Part shown: positions 38,204 through 46,985 of the stretch, piece after piece
How the letters are laid out: the number at the start of each line of letters is the position of its first letter
Position numbering within the stretch: position 1 is the first letter of the stretch
From: Gammaproteobacteria bacterium
GTDB taxonomy: Bacteria > Pseudomonadota > Gammaproteobacteria > Xanthomonadales > Wenzhouxiangellaceae
Direction of reading: 5' to 3'
DNA length: 64,000 nucleotides
Assembly (NCBI GenBank): GCA_021772985.1
Contig: JAJFKX010000046.1
Coordinates: 105,688-169,687, forward strand
The notes under the pieces: generated by a model
The model's database searches: none
What the model was told of the DNA's origin: nothing
Seen by the model: only the letters and a program-made list of their open reading frames with translations
Position numbers and translations under genes: made by a program

Positions 38204-39328
38204 TTAGCGATGTTGCAAAAAAACCTCTTCAGACTTGGCGGTCCACTTTCGGACTTGTTCCATGAAACTAAAATATGATGCATGTACTTTCTGTGACATT
38301 TCATCACCATCGGCAATTTCCTGAATGACTTCCTGACTGAGGGTTTTTAATCGGGCCAGCACTTCGTCAGGGAATTGGCGCAACTCCACACCATGTTGAT
38401 TGACCAGCGTATCCAGCGCCTGTTGGTTACGAGCAGTGTACTCACAATGCATATCCATGTTGATCGATTGACAGGCTATCCGGACAATTTCCTGCAGGTC
38501 TTCAGGCAGGGATTCAAATGCCTGCTGATTGATCAAACATTCCAGGGTGGAGCCGGGCTCCTGCCAGCCGGGGTAGTAATAATATTGAGCAGCCTGATAC
38601 AAACCAAAAGCCAGGTCATTCCATGGGCCGATCCATTCGGTGGCATCGATGGTGCCGGTGGACAGCGCGGTGAAGATTTCAGCACCGGGAATATTTTGCA
38701 CTGTGGCGCCGGCACGACGCATCACTTCGCCGCCCAGCCCTGGCATACGAATTTTCAAACCTTGCAAATCTGCAACCGAGTTGATTTCCAGGTTGTACCA
38801 ACCACCCATTTGTACGCCGGTATTTCCACCAGGAAAGGCGATCAGGCCGAATGGTTGATAGATTTCATGCCAAAGCTCAATTCCACCACCATAATACAGC
38901 CATGAATTGCTTTCCAATGCGGTCATGCCAAACGGCACACTGGCGTAATACTGACTAGCCGGGACTTTACCTTTCCAGTAGTAAGCAGCGCCATGTCCCA
39001 TTTCAACGATGCCTGAGGCGGCACTATCGAAGATTTCAAAAGCAGGCACCAACTCGCCGGCACTGTATAAAGTAATGTCCAAACGACCATTGCTCATGGC
39101 TCGAATATTGTCTGCCAAACGTTGTGCGCCAGTACCGGCACCAGGCAGATCACGTGGCCAGGTGGTTGCCATTTTCCATTTAAAGTTTTGCTGCTTGACC
39201 GAGATTCCAGTCTGTTGCTGGTGATCGGCAGCTTGCTCGCCCTGGCCACAACCACCCACTAATAGCGCGCCGGAAGCGGCACCGGCATTGGCGATAAAAC
39301 GACGTCTGCTGTTATCCGATGGGTTCAT
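38204..39328 (-). CDS. dctP: TRAP transporter substrate-binding protein DctP/TakP type
   Basis: A 374-residue periplasmic receptor. The N-terminus has a twin-arginine motif ([10 protein letters not shown]) and a lipobox-like LVGGC at about 23-27, so it may be a Tat-exported lipoprotein. The mature part resembles TakP-class receptors for 2-oxo acids: [39 protein letters not shown] and [13 protein letters not shown], which includes the conserved substrate Arg and Trp positions. It lies 158 bases from dctM, converging with it; the ligand is likely an organic acid. Confidence 0.9.
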   Translation of the reverse strand: MNPSDNSRRRFIANAGAASGALLVGGCGQGEQAADHQQQTGISVKQQNFKWKMATTWPRDLPGAGTGAQRLADNIRAMSNGRLDITLYSAGELVPAFEIFDSAASGIVEMGHGAAYYWKGKVPASQYYASVPFGMTALESNSWLYYGGGIELWHEIYQPFGLIAFPGGNTGVQMGGWYNLEINSVADLQGLKIRMPGLGGEVMRRAGATVQNIPGAEIFTALSTGTIDATEWIGPWNDLAFGLYQAAQYYYYPGWQEPGSTLECLINQQAFESLPEDLQEIVRIACQSINMDMHCEYTARNQQALDTLVNQHGVELRQFPDEVLARLKTLSQEVIQEIADGDEMSQKVHASYFSFMEQVRKWTAKSEEVFLQHR

Positions 39329-40203
39329 GCTGGTTTTCCTTCGTTTGTTACCGGTTTCAGCCAGTTGTTGACTGTCGGTTTTTGACCATCACCCGTATTG
39401 AATTTGTTGATGGCTAATTGTTGAAAATCAAATAATTCAGTATCCGCCAGCTGCGACGGGGAAACGTTGCAGATGGCATTGAAAATGTTCTCGATCCGCC
39501 CGGGTTGCTGTTGTTCCCAGTCGGTTAGCATGGATTTGATCATCCGCCGCTGCAGCTTGGGTTGGCTACCACACAAATTACAGGGGATGATTGGGTAGCC
39601 GACGTGTTCAGCATGTCGCGCCAGATCCCGCTCACGGCAATAAGCCAATGGCCGGATTACAATGTGTTGTTGGTTATCGCTGCGCAGCTTGGGCGGCATG
39701 GCTTTCAGGCGCCCGCCATGGAACATATTCAGAAACAGCGTTTCCACGATGTCATCCAGATGATGTCCGAGCGCGATTTTGGTAACGCCATGCTCACCGG
39801 CATACCTGTATAGAGCGCCTCGGCGCATGCGCGAGCACAAACCACAGGTGGTTTTACCTTCAGGAATCAAACGCTGTACTACACTATAGGTATCTTGTTC
39901 AATGATGTGATAGGGGGTGTTTAATTGCTTAAGGTAGTCGGGCAGCACATGTTCGGGGAAACCGGGTTGCTTCTGATCCAGGTTTACAGCGATTAATTCA
40001 AAATCTACCGGCGCCTTTCGCTGCAGACTAAGCAGCATATCCAGCATTACGTATGAATCTTTACCCCCGGACAGACAAACCATGACTTTATCACCATGTT
40101 CGATCATCCGATAATCTTGGATAGCTTGGCCAACCTGGCGGCGTATACGTTTAGCCAGCTTGTTACCGGTGTATTGTTGTTTGCGTGCTTGTGCTAGTGT
40201 CAT
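39325..40203 (-). CDS. ttcA: tRNA 2-thiocytidine(32) synthetase
   Basis: A 292-residue ATP-pyrophosphatase that thiolates cytidine 32 of several tRNAs using an iron-sulfur cluster. PP-loop SGGKDS at 45-50, cluster Cys120 and Cys123 in [12 protein letters not shown] and a third Cys in PCNLCGSQP. Length is near the E. coli protein. Its stop overlaps the start of dctP by 4 bases, an odd partner for a tRNA gene. Confidence 0.95.
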   Translation of the reverse strand: MTLAQARKQQYTGNKLAKRIRRQVGQAIQDYRMIEHGDKVMVCLSGGKDSYVMLDMLLSLQRKAPVDFELIAVNLDQKQPGFPEHVLPDYLKQLNTPYHIIEQDTYSVVQRLIPEGKTTCGLCSRMRRGALYRYAGEHGVTKIALGHHLDDIVETLFLNMFHGGRLKAMPPKLRSDNQQHIVIRPLAYCRERDLARHAEHVGYPIIPCNLCGSQPKLQRRMIKSMLTDWEQQQPGRIENIFNAICNVSPSQLADTELFDFQQLAINKFNTGDGQKPTVNNWLKPVTNEGKPA

Positions 40204-40286
40204 GGCAGCGGTATCGTAAGGGTAAATAGAGTATGTTTACCAGCTAAAAACTGGTCCATGTATTAATAAGGTTAGAGTGCATAAAT

Positions 40287-40490
40287 ATGAATACCGACCG
40301 GGATAGTATAGCTGCACATCTGCTGGAACTGCGCCAAGAACACCGCGACCTTGATCAGGCGATCGCAGCACTGGTATCTCAGACAGGCAACGATCAACTA
40401 CAAATTTCCCGCCTGAAAAAGCGTAAGTTGCATTTGAAAGATCAGATCATCTATTGGCAATCCCGGCTAATTCCTGATTTGAATGCTTGA
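40287..40490 (+). CDS. YdcH family small protein (DUF465)
   Basis: A 67-residue helical protein with LRQEHRDLDQAIAAL and LKKRKLHLKDQIIYWQSRL, the conserved halves of DUF465. The family is widespread in proteobacteria and of unknown function; the two helices probably pair as a hairpin. It stands alone, divergent from ttcA and convergent with plsB. Confidence 0.85.
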   Translation: MNTDRDSIAAHLLELRQEHRDLDQAIAALVSQTGNDQLQISRLKKRKLHLKDQIIYWQSRLIPDLNA

Positions 40491-40516
40491 GCACGCGAGA
40501 GCCCAACTGGTCATTC

Positions 40517-43027
40517 TTACCCATCATTTTCTAATTGAGGAGTAAGTTTTCTCGGCGCCAATTGTAAAATACTATGGCGTATTTCCTTGCTCAAGATCAA
40601 TTTGGCATCGATATTCAACTGCGCTAAAGCCTGCCCAAAGATAAACCGCGACTCTTCATCGCGCTGCAACATGCTCATATCAAGCATCTGTTCGATCAGT
40701 TGTTTGAACAGCACCTTATCGGCAAACTCCGGTGCTTCAAATTGATGAAGTATGCTTAGCCGTTCGGCACTTTGCTGGCAAAGTTTTTCCAAATCCCGGC
40801 GACTCAAGGTCCCGGAACCATTTTTCTCAAGTACCGCAACAGTGATATAAATACGCTCCAATGTCTGCAACAGACTTTGTGCTATCAGTCGTAACAGATA
40901 AGCTTCACGGCTGCCTCCAGTGGCCCGCTGATAACGTTTTCCGGAATCAACTTCCTGGATTAGCCCTAACAATTCAAAAATACCAAGATGTGCATCCACT
41001 ACATCTTCCAGTGCGACATCAGCCCAAGGCAGAAACAGTTCATTACGCAACAATGGATAAACCGAAAGGCAAATATCGATTAGCCGTTGGCGTTTAACCA
41101 CCTGAGTATGCAAAAAGCAACTGGCAATCAATGAAGGCACTGCAATCAGATGGGCAATATTATTGCGAAAATAAGACAGCAAAATAGCCTGCTTGGGCTC
41201 AATATGGATAATGTTGCCCAATGCATGGTCTTGCCTGATCAGTACGTTCAGATCCAGGCCGTATTGAATGATGGCCGACACATCCTTGCCGGTGATGGTA
41301 ATAGAGTCGGAATAAGGCAGTTCCGGCAACAGTTTTAAGTAGACATTCAATAAATCACTCAAATCCTGTTCATCCAATGCCCGTTGGCGGCTGGCCAAGA
41401 GGCAAATGGCCAGCAGGTTAATTGGATTAACATGTGCGCTGCGATTGATGTTAACCATGATGCGTTGCGCTATATCATCGACTACCGGGTTCAAAATGCC
41501 GGGTTTAGGGGGTTCATCCTGGGGTAGTTTTTCCCAACCTGCATGATGCTCAGTCAGCAGTTCGCTGAGCATAATGGGTTGGCCAAAACTAACATTAACC
41601 TGGCCATAATTACGGCGCAGGATATTAAACACACTGGTGATTAGATCCCACCAGGATTCTTTTCGTTTGGCAGAGCCACTGAGTTCTTTCTGATACGAGC
41701 GGCCTTCAACCAGCGCTTCGTAACCAATATAAATGGGTTGAAACAGCACCGGACGCTTAGGTGATCGTAAAAATGCCTTAACGGTCATGGCTAACATGCC
41801 GGCCTTGGCAGGTAATAAGCGCCCGGTGCGGCTGCGGGTGCCTTCGATGAAGTATTCAATGTGTACACCCCGGCCAAGCAGGGTGCTGAGGTATTCATTA
41901 AATACGGTTGCATATAGTGCCTGGCTACGGAAACTGCGGCGCAGGAAAAACCCGCCGCCGCGGCGTATGAATGAGCCCAGTATTGGCAAATTGAGGTTGA
42001 CGCCGGCAGCTACGTGTGGGGGTACAAAGCCACGCTGGTATAAGATGAACGATAACAGCAGGTAATCGATGTGACTGCGATGGCATGGAACATAGATCAC
42101 CTCATGACCGGGTGCGGTTTGCTGGAATTCCTTAAAATGGTGAACTTCAACCCCTCGGTATATCCGGCTCCAGAACCAGCTGAGTAAAATTTCACAGCTG
42201 CGAATGAATGTATACGAATAATTGGCTGCAATTTCATGAGCACAACGACTGGCTTCCTGTTGCGCCTCAGCACGTGGAATCTCGGCTTTGCGGGCATGCG
42301 CTTCAATCGCGTCCTGGACTACGTCACGTTTGATGATGTTATCCAGCAAGGTGCGGCGGTGTGATCTATCCGGACCAATTGCAGCGGTGCGCACACGGCG
42401 AAAATGGGTGCGCAAGATGCGGTTGCATTTACGCAATATACGTTGATCATCCAGGCCATCAGCACGAAACTCTGATAACCTCAATGTCTGTCCAAAGCGA
42501 ATAAAAGTTCCGCGCCCATTAACAAACAGGCTCAGTAACCGGCGAAAGCGTCCAGCCACTTCCCAGTTTTCACTGAATAGTATCTTGGTCAGACCGACCT
42601 CCTCCTCGGGCGCGCGGCCGACCAGTACAGTCACCGGGACGATTTGCAGATCCTGGTTTTCTGGTATCTTTTCGGAAGTCAGCAGTAACCTTAGTACCTC
42701 TGAGCTGCGCCGCGGTCGCTTGTGGCGCAACACGATCCCCTGGAAGCGGTGCAACGCGCCGTAACTACGATGCAGTTTGATATCGCCAACTTCCAGAGGT
42801 GTTAAAGGTAACGGCAGATTATGGTCCCGGCATGCCTGTTCCAGAATCAGCAAGGAAGACAATGCATAGCTTTCCAGTACGTAACAGATAGGTTGCCCGG
42901 GGCTAATATCCAGTTCAGTTAAGGGTTGTGGTTCACTGCGGGCGCGCACCCATAAGTGCAGTATTTTGCGTAACAGCTGTAACCACCAAAAGTGTAGCCT
43001 GATCCAGAAGTTTGGGGCCTCAATCAT
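40517..43027 (-). CDS. plsB: Glycerol-3-phosphate 1-O-acyltransferase
   Basis: An 836-residue inner-membrane enzyme that acylates glycerol-3-phosphate, the first step of phospholipid synthesis. The acyltransferase motif I is CHRSHIDYLLLSF (H-x4-D, near residue 316), followed by GGGFFLRRSFRS, the glycerol-phosphate motif EGTRSRTGRLLPAKAG and the block FQPIYIGYEALVEGRSYQKEL. Length matches the 807-830 residue family. Monocistronic as far as seen, read away from the S9 peptidase gene. Confidence 0.95.
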   Translation of the reverse strand: MIEAPNFWIRLHFWWLQLLRKILHLWVRARSEPQPLTELDISPGQPICYVLESYALSSLLILEQACRDHNLPLPLTPLEVGDIKLHRSYGALHRFQGIVLRHKRPRRSSEVLRLLLTSEKIPENQDLQIVPVTVLVGRAPEEEVGLTKILFSENWEVAGRFRRLLSLFVNGRGTFIRFGQTLRLSEFRADGLDDQRILRKCNRILRTHFRRVRTAAIGPDRSHRRTLLDNIIKRDVVQDAIEAHARKAEIPRAEAQQEASRCAHEIAANYSYTFIRSCEILLSWFWSRIYRGVEVHHFKEFQQTAPGHEVIYVPCHRSHIDYLLLSFILYQRGFVPPHVAAGVNLNLPILGSFIRRGGGFFLRRSFRSQALYATVFNEYLSTLLGRGVHIEYFIEGTRSRTGRLLPAKAGMLAMTVKAFLRSPKRPVLFQPIYIGYEALVEGRSYQKELSGSAKRKESWWDLITSVFNILRRNYGQVNVSFGQPIMLSELLTEHHAGWEKLPQDEPPKPGILNPVVDDIAQRIMVNINRSAHVNPINLLAICLLASRQRALDEQDLSDLLNVYLKLLPELPYSDSITITGKDVSAIIQYGLDLNVLIRQDHALGNIIHIEPKQAILLSYFRNNIAHLIAVPSLIASCFLHTQVVKRQRLIDICLSVYPLLRNELFLPWADVALEDVVDAHLGIFELLGLIQEVDSGKRYQRATGGSREAYLLRLIAQSLLQTLERIYITVAVLEKNGSGTLSRRDLEKLCQQSAERLSILHQFEAPEFADKVLFKQLIEQMLDMSMLQRDEESRFIFGQALAQLNIDAKLILSKEIRHSILQLAPRKLTPQLENDG

Positions 43028-43190
43028 GCATTCTAATGTTCAGCGTCATATTGATCCGGGGCTGCATGATCGCATGTCAGCCTGGGCGGGTAAAGTTTTA
43101 AGGGTATCAAAACAACTGGATTTACTTGCCATCATCAAGGCCACAGGCTAGGGTAAATAACTCGCATCAAACAGAGTAGGGAGTCTGAAT

Positions 43191-45209
43191 ATGCGGCGTT
43201 ATATAAAGCAGTGGATTGTGTCCGGCGTGGTTCTGTCAATTGGCCTGTCAATCAGCAGCTCAGTGTTTTCCACAGAGCGTTTGCCATATGAATACTTCGC
43301 CAAGGATACTGATTATCACAATGTCCAAATTTCACCGGATGGCAGGTTTTTCGGCATTCGGTTTAGACAGGAAGATAAGGTAGTACTGGTGTTCATCAGG
43401 CGCAAGGATATGAAAATGTCCGGTGGCGCCAGTCCGCTCAGCGATGGATCTGTAAACAGTTTCACCTGGGTAAATGATGAGCGGGTGGTTTATGAAATCT
43501 CAAGACGAGATAGCTATCTTGATGCACCGGTGGGTAATGGGAACCTATATGCAGTTGATAGTGATGGCAGCAAACACGATATTATTTTTGGTTTTGAAGC
43601 GGGCTTAACCGGTCAGGCTGGTTCACGGTTGAACCGAAAAACCAGTACCTTTGCCGCTTATGAGATCATCAGTACCATGCCGGAAGATAAGAGGCGTATT
43701 CTTATTGCTGAGTATCCTTTTCAACAGGTAGGCCGGTTGTGGTCATTGGACAGCCGGGCATTGACTAAAGTGACTCGCCTTAATATCTATTCGGGCAAAA
43801 AAAACAAGCAGGACGTATTACCGCTGCCAACTGCCAGCGCATTAGCTGATGCCAATGGTAAAGTCAGGGTGGCGATTGGTAGGGATAAAGAATCCGACCT
43901 GTTAGTAAAATGGAAGCCGGATGAGGGTGCTGAGTGGCAGGATTTTGCTATGGATGAGGTTGGAATTAATTCTGCAATTCCAGTCAGTTTCACCCAGGAT
44001 AACGAATCGATTTTCATTTCCGGGCAACCGCAAGATGGCGGGCCACGGGCTTTATATAAGCTCAATCTGTCCAGTAATAATCATACCTTGATTTATCAAA
44101 ATGAAGTGTCCAATGTAGAGACCTTCATGCGTGACATACACGATGATTCTATCGTTGCGTTGTATGCAGAGCCCGACTTGCCGCATTACCAATATCTGGG
44201 TGAAAACGATAACCAGACCGTGCGTCTGCACAAAAGTCTGCGAGCAGCCTTCCATGGACAGGATGTCCGTATCACCAGCCATACCGATGATGGCAAAGAA
44301 GTGATTGTTTATGTTTACAGCAGCGTGAATCCCGGTGAGTATTATTTATTTAATGTTGAAACCAATAAGGCGGAATTTCTGTTTGCACGAAGTTCCTGGG
44401 TCGACTCACGGCAATTGCATCCTCAACAACCGGTAATGATCACCGCTCGTGATGGCCTGCAAATGCCGAGTTATATCACCTTGCCTAATGACACTGGTCA
44501 ACCAGTGCCAATGGTGGTGATGGTGCACGGAGGGCCACATGGGCCACGAGACTGGTGGGGTTATGACCGCGAAGTGCAGTTTCTGGCCAACCGGGGGTAT
44601 GCCGTGCTGCAGGTTAACTATCGCGGTAGTGGCGGTTTTGGTCCCGATTATCAAGCCAAGGGACATGGTGAATGGGGAGGTAAAATGCAGGACGATCTGA
44701 CTGATGCGACTCTGTGGGCGATTGAAGCCGGTCATGCAGATGCCAGGAAAATTTGTATTTATGGTGGCAGCTACGGAGGTTACGCTGCTTTGATGGGGGC
44801 CGCTAAAGAGCCGGATTTGTATCAATGCGCAATAGGTTATGTTGGAGTATATGATCTGGCAACCATGTTTGAAAAAGGTGATATACCTGAGCAACGCAGT
44901 GGCAAAGGCTATTTACGCAAGGTATTGGGTACCGACGAGGCAAAAATGAATGCGCATTCGCCCACCCATCTGGCGGACAAAATCAAAGCCAAGGTATTTC
45001 TGGCCCATGGTGGTAACGATCAGAGGGTGCCGGTAGTGCATGCCCGGAAGATGCGTGAAGCGTTGGAACAGGCAGGTAATCCGCCGGAATGGCTGTTGTT
45101 TGAACGTGAAGGGCACGGTTTTTTTGACCTGGATCATCGCATAGAATTGTATAAGCGGATGGAGAGCTTTCTGGACAAACATATTGGCAACGCCGCGTCA
45201 GGCGGCTAA
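43191..45209 (+). CDS. Exported S9-family prolyl oligopeptidase-like peptidase
   Basis: A 672-residue secreted serine peptidase: signal peptide about 1-28, a beta-propeller domain to about 420, then an alpha/beta hydrolase with Ser527 in GGSYGGY, Asp610 in HGGNDQRV and His642 in EREGHGFF. The pattern matches acylaminoacyl- or dipeptidyl-peptidase relatives common in gammaproteobacteria that feed on peptides. GGGAG precedes the ATG. It is followed by a strong hairpin at 45252. Confidence 0.9.
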   Translation: MRRYIKQWIVSGVVLSIGLSISSSVFSTERLPYEYFAKDTDYHNVQISPDGRFFGIRFRQEDKVVLVFIRRKDMKMSGGASPLSDGSVNSFTWVNDERVVYEISRRDSYLDAPVGNGNLYAVDSDGSKHDIIFGFEAGLTGQAGSRLNRKTSTFAAYEIISTMPEDKRRILIAEYPFQQVGRLWSLDSRALTKVTRLNIYSGKKNKQDVLPLPTASALADANGKVRVAIGRDKESDLLVKWKPDEGAEWQDFAMDEVGINSAIPVSFTQDNESIFISGQPQDGGPRALYKLNLSSNNHTLIYQNEVSNVETFMRDIHDDSIVALYAEPDLPHYQYLGENDNQTVRLHKSLRAAFHGQDVRITSHTDDGKEVIVYVYSSVNPGEYYLFNVETNKAEFLFARSSWVDSRQLHPQQPVMITARDGLQMPSYITLPNDTGQPVPMVVMVHGGPHGPRDWWGYDREVQFLANRGYAVLQVNYRGSGGFGPDYQAKGHGEWGGKMQDDLTDATLWAIEAGHADARKICIYGGSYGGYAALMGAAKEPDLYQCAIGYVGVYDLATMFEKGDIPEQRSGKGYLRKVLGTDEAKMNAHSPTHLADKIKAKVFLAHGGNDQRVPVVHARKMREALEQAGNPPEWLLFEREGHGFFDLDHRIELYKRMESFLDKHIGNAASGG

Positions 45210-45251
45210 GTTATAAGTAACTCACCTTGAATTGCTCAGAATGTATTAAAA

Positions 45252-45280
45252 AAACCGGATCAGCTAAGCCGATCCGGTTT
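45252..45280. terminator. Bidirectional terminator between S9 peptidase and pyrF
   Basis: A 10-base perfect stem, AAACCGGATC at 45252-45261 and its complement at 45271-45280, with a 9-base loop. The A run at 45248-45254 makes a seven-base U tract on the minus strand, so it should end the pyrF transcript well; on the plus strand the short TTTAAATTT tail gives weaker termination for the peptidase gene. Confidence 0.75.
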
Positions 45281-45402
45281 AAATTTCCGGTCAAGCCGGG
45301 AAGGAATTCATTGCTTGGAGTTTTAATAACTCGCATGCATATAATAGCTTATATTGTATTTATAAAGCAATACTTTATTATTCTTGCATAACTTATTGTT
45401 TT

Positions 45403-46116
45403 TTATGGATAAATAGCTTTTATTTGGCTTTGAATTTCTTGAGCGGCTATAGCTGGGTCTGCGGCATCACGGATAGGACGACCAATAACAACATAGTCCG
45501 CGCCCAGTGCAAAAGCTTCAGACACTGAAACTGTTCGTTTCTGATCATCATCATTACTGACAGGCCTTATACCTGGGCAAATCACCAGCAATTGATGATC
45601 GATTTGCTCACGCAGTGCTTTGGCTTCCAGACCAGATGAGATCACACCGGCACAACCGAGCTGTAACGCTCGTTTGGCGCGGGACAAAACCAGGCTGGCG
45701 GGGTCACATTGAAAACCCAGGTCATTCAGATCGCCCTGGTCTAGGCTGGTCAGCGCGGTTACAGCCAGTACCCTGGTGTGTTGAGCCGCATCAACAGCAG
45801 CCTTGAGCATGGAGTCCTGGCCGTGCACGGTGCAAAAATCGACTTGGTGTTTATCCAGTTGCCGTACCGCTGCTGCTACGGTAGCCGGTACATCAAACAG
45901 TTTTAGGTCAGCGAATATTTTTTTACCTTGCGCTTTCAGTTCATGCAGTAATTCAAAATAGGCGCCGGATAAAAACAATTCCAAACCCAGCTTATAAAAC
46001 TGAACAGCATCACCGAGTTGCTCGATAAGCTTGTGTGCCGATACGATATCAGGAACATCCAGTGCAAAAATCAAGCGTTCGTCAGCGGGGATATTTTTGG
46101 GTTGATAACTGCTCAT
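45403..46116 (-). CDS. pyrF: Orotidine-5'-phosphate decarboxylase
   Basis: A 237-residue TIM-barrel enzyme making UMP. Motifs: LIFALDVPD, KLGLELFLSGA, the catalytic IFADLKLFDVPATV with Asp-Lys-Asp, ISSGLEA and the phosphate loop YVVIGRPIRDAADP. The ATG overlaps the stop of the upstream hydrolase by 4 bases. The last gene of the minus-strand nucleotide cluster. Confidence 0.95.
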   Translation of the reverse strand: MSSYQPKNIPADERLIFALDVPDIVSAHKLIEQLGDAVQFYKLGLELFLSGAYFELLHELKAQGKKIFADLKLFDVPATVAAAVRQLDKHQVDFCTVHGQDSMLKAAVDAAQHTRVLAVTALTSLDQGDLNDLGFQCDPASLVLSRAKRALQLGCAGVISSGLEAKALREQIDHQLLVICPGIRPVSNDDDQKRTVSVSEAFALGADYVVIGRPIRDAADPAIAAQEIQSQIKAIYP

Positions 46117-46985
46117 GAAAGTAAATCCTGATGTTCAATAAAAAACGGAAAAATGGCCGCTGCACAGCTGCCAGGTTGATCCATATGCACATGATGGTGG
46201 CCATCTACATCCACTTGTCGGTAGTTTTTCAACATTGCCATGCGGCGCTGCATATGTGGCTTTGACATAAATGCGGATGGCGGATTGGGCATCACCTGCA
46301 GCACCGGGCAGTCAATGCCGGCGATCAGATACTGTATCTCAGCTTCGGTAAAACGTACCGGACTGGCAACCCGCAAACGTGGATCTGAGCGCCATACCCA
46401 ACCGTCATCAATTTGTTGCAGGCCACGTTCGACCAGTAGTGCTGCGCTGGCAGGTAGCATCTGATTGGTTTTGAGGCGTGCCTGTGTGGCAGCATCAGGG
46501 TTAGGGTGGCGTCGTAAACGTGTGCTTGCAGCCTGGTTTAGTCCAGTCAGTGCTTGCTGTAACCGGGAGGCAGACTGTTGGGGCTCTCCTGGTAATGGTC
46601 CCAGGCCTTCAATAACGCCCAATGCCCGCACTTGAGTGGGTAAAGCTGCCGCCGTCATACAACTGACTGCGCCTCCCAGTGAATGTCCGAGCAGGAAGAA
46701 TTTGGGCCATTGCAAGAGTTTTGCCAGCAACTCAACATCGCGCACAAAATCTGCCAGATAGTACCAACTGTGTCCAAGCCGATGATCAGACCAGCCATGT
46801 CCGGCCTGGTCGATGGCGATTAACTGGATGTTTTCCGGAAGTAACTTTGCCAGTGGCAAAAAAGAATGAGCGTTATCCAGCCAGCCATGTAATGCCAGTA
46901 CTCTAATTGGTGCGCCAGGGTTCCAGTGCAAACCGCGCAGCGTTAGTCCGGTGGGTAACGAAAACTCAAGAGGTTCAGGGCTCAA
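46113..46985 (-). CDS. Alpha/beta-fold hydrolase
   Basis: A 290-residue esterase-like hydrolase. Oxyanion region LALHGWLDNAHSF, nucleophile in LLGHSLGGAVS, acid near GIDCPVLQVM and His in VDGHHHVHMD. These fit the general alpha/beta hydrolase family; substrate unknown. The chosen start is TTG at 46985, overlapping the uvrD stop with GGA 9 bases upstream; the only ATG, at 47033, adds 16 residues that are mere uvrD shadow. Either is possible. Confidence 0.82.
   Translation of the reverse strand: MSPEPLEFSLPTGLTLRGLHWNPGAPIRVLALHGWLDNAHSFLPLAKLLPENIQLIAIDQAGHGWSDHRLGHSWYYLADFVRDVELLAKLLQWPKFFLLGHSLGGAVSCMTAAALPTQVRALGVIEGLGPLPGEPQQSASRLQQALTGLNQAASTRLRRHPNPDAATQARLKTNQMLPASAALLVERGLQQIDDGWVWRSDPRLRVASPVRFTEAEIQYLIAGIDCPVLQVMPNPPSAFMSKPHMQRRMAMLKNYRQVDVDGHHHVHMDQPGSCAAAIFPFFIEHQDLLS

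Noticed and set aside
43026..43151. 41-residue frame divergent from plsB
   Set aside because: It overlaps the plsB start, has no ribosome site and no recognisable protein pattern; the next gene has its own leader.
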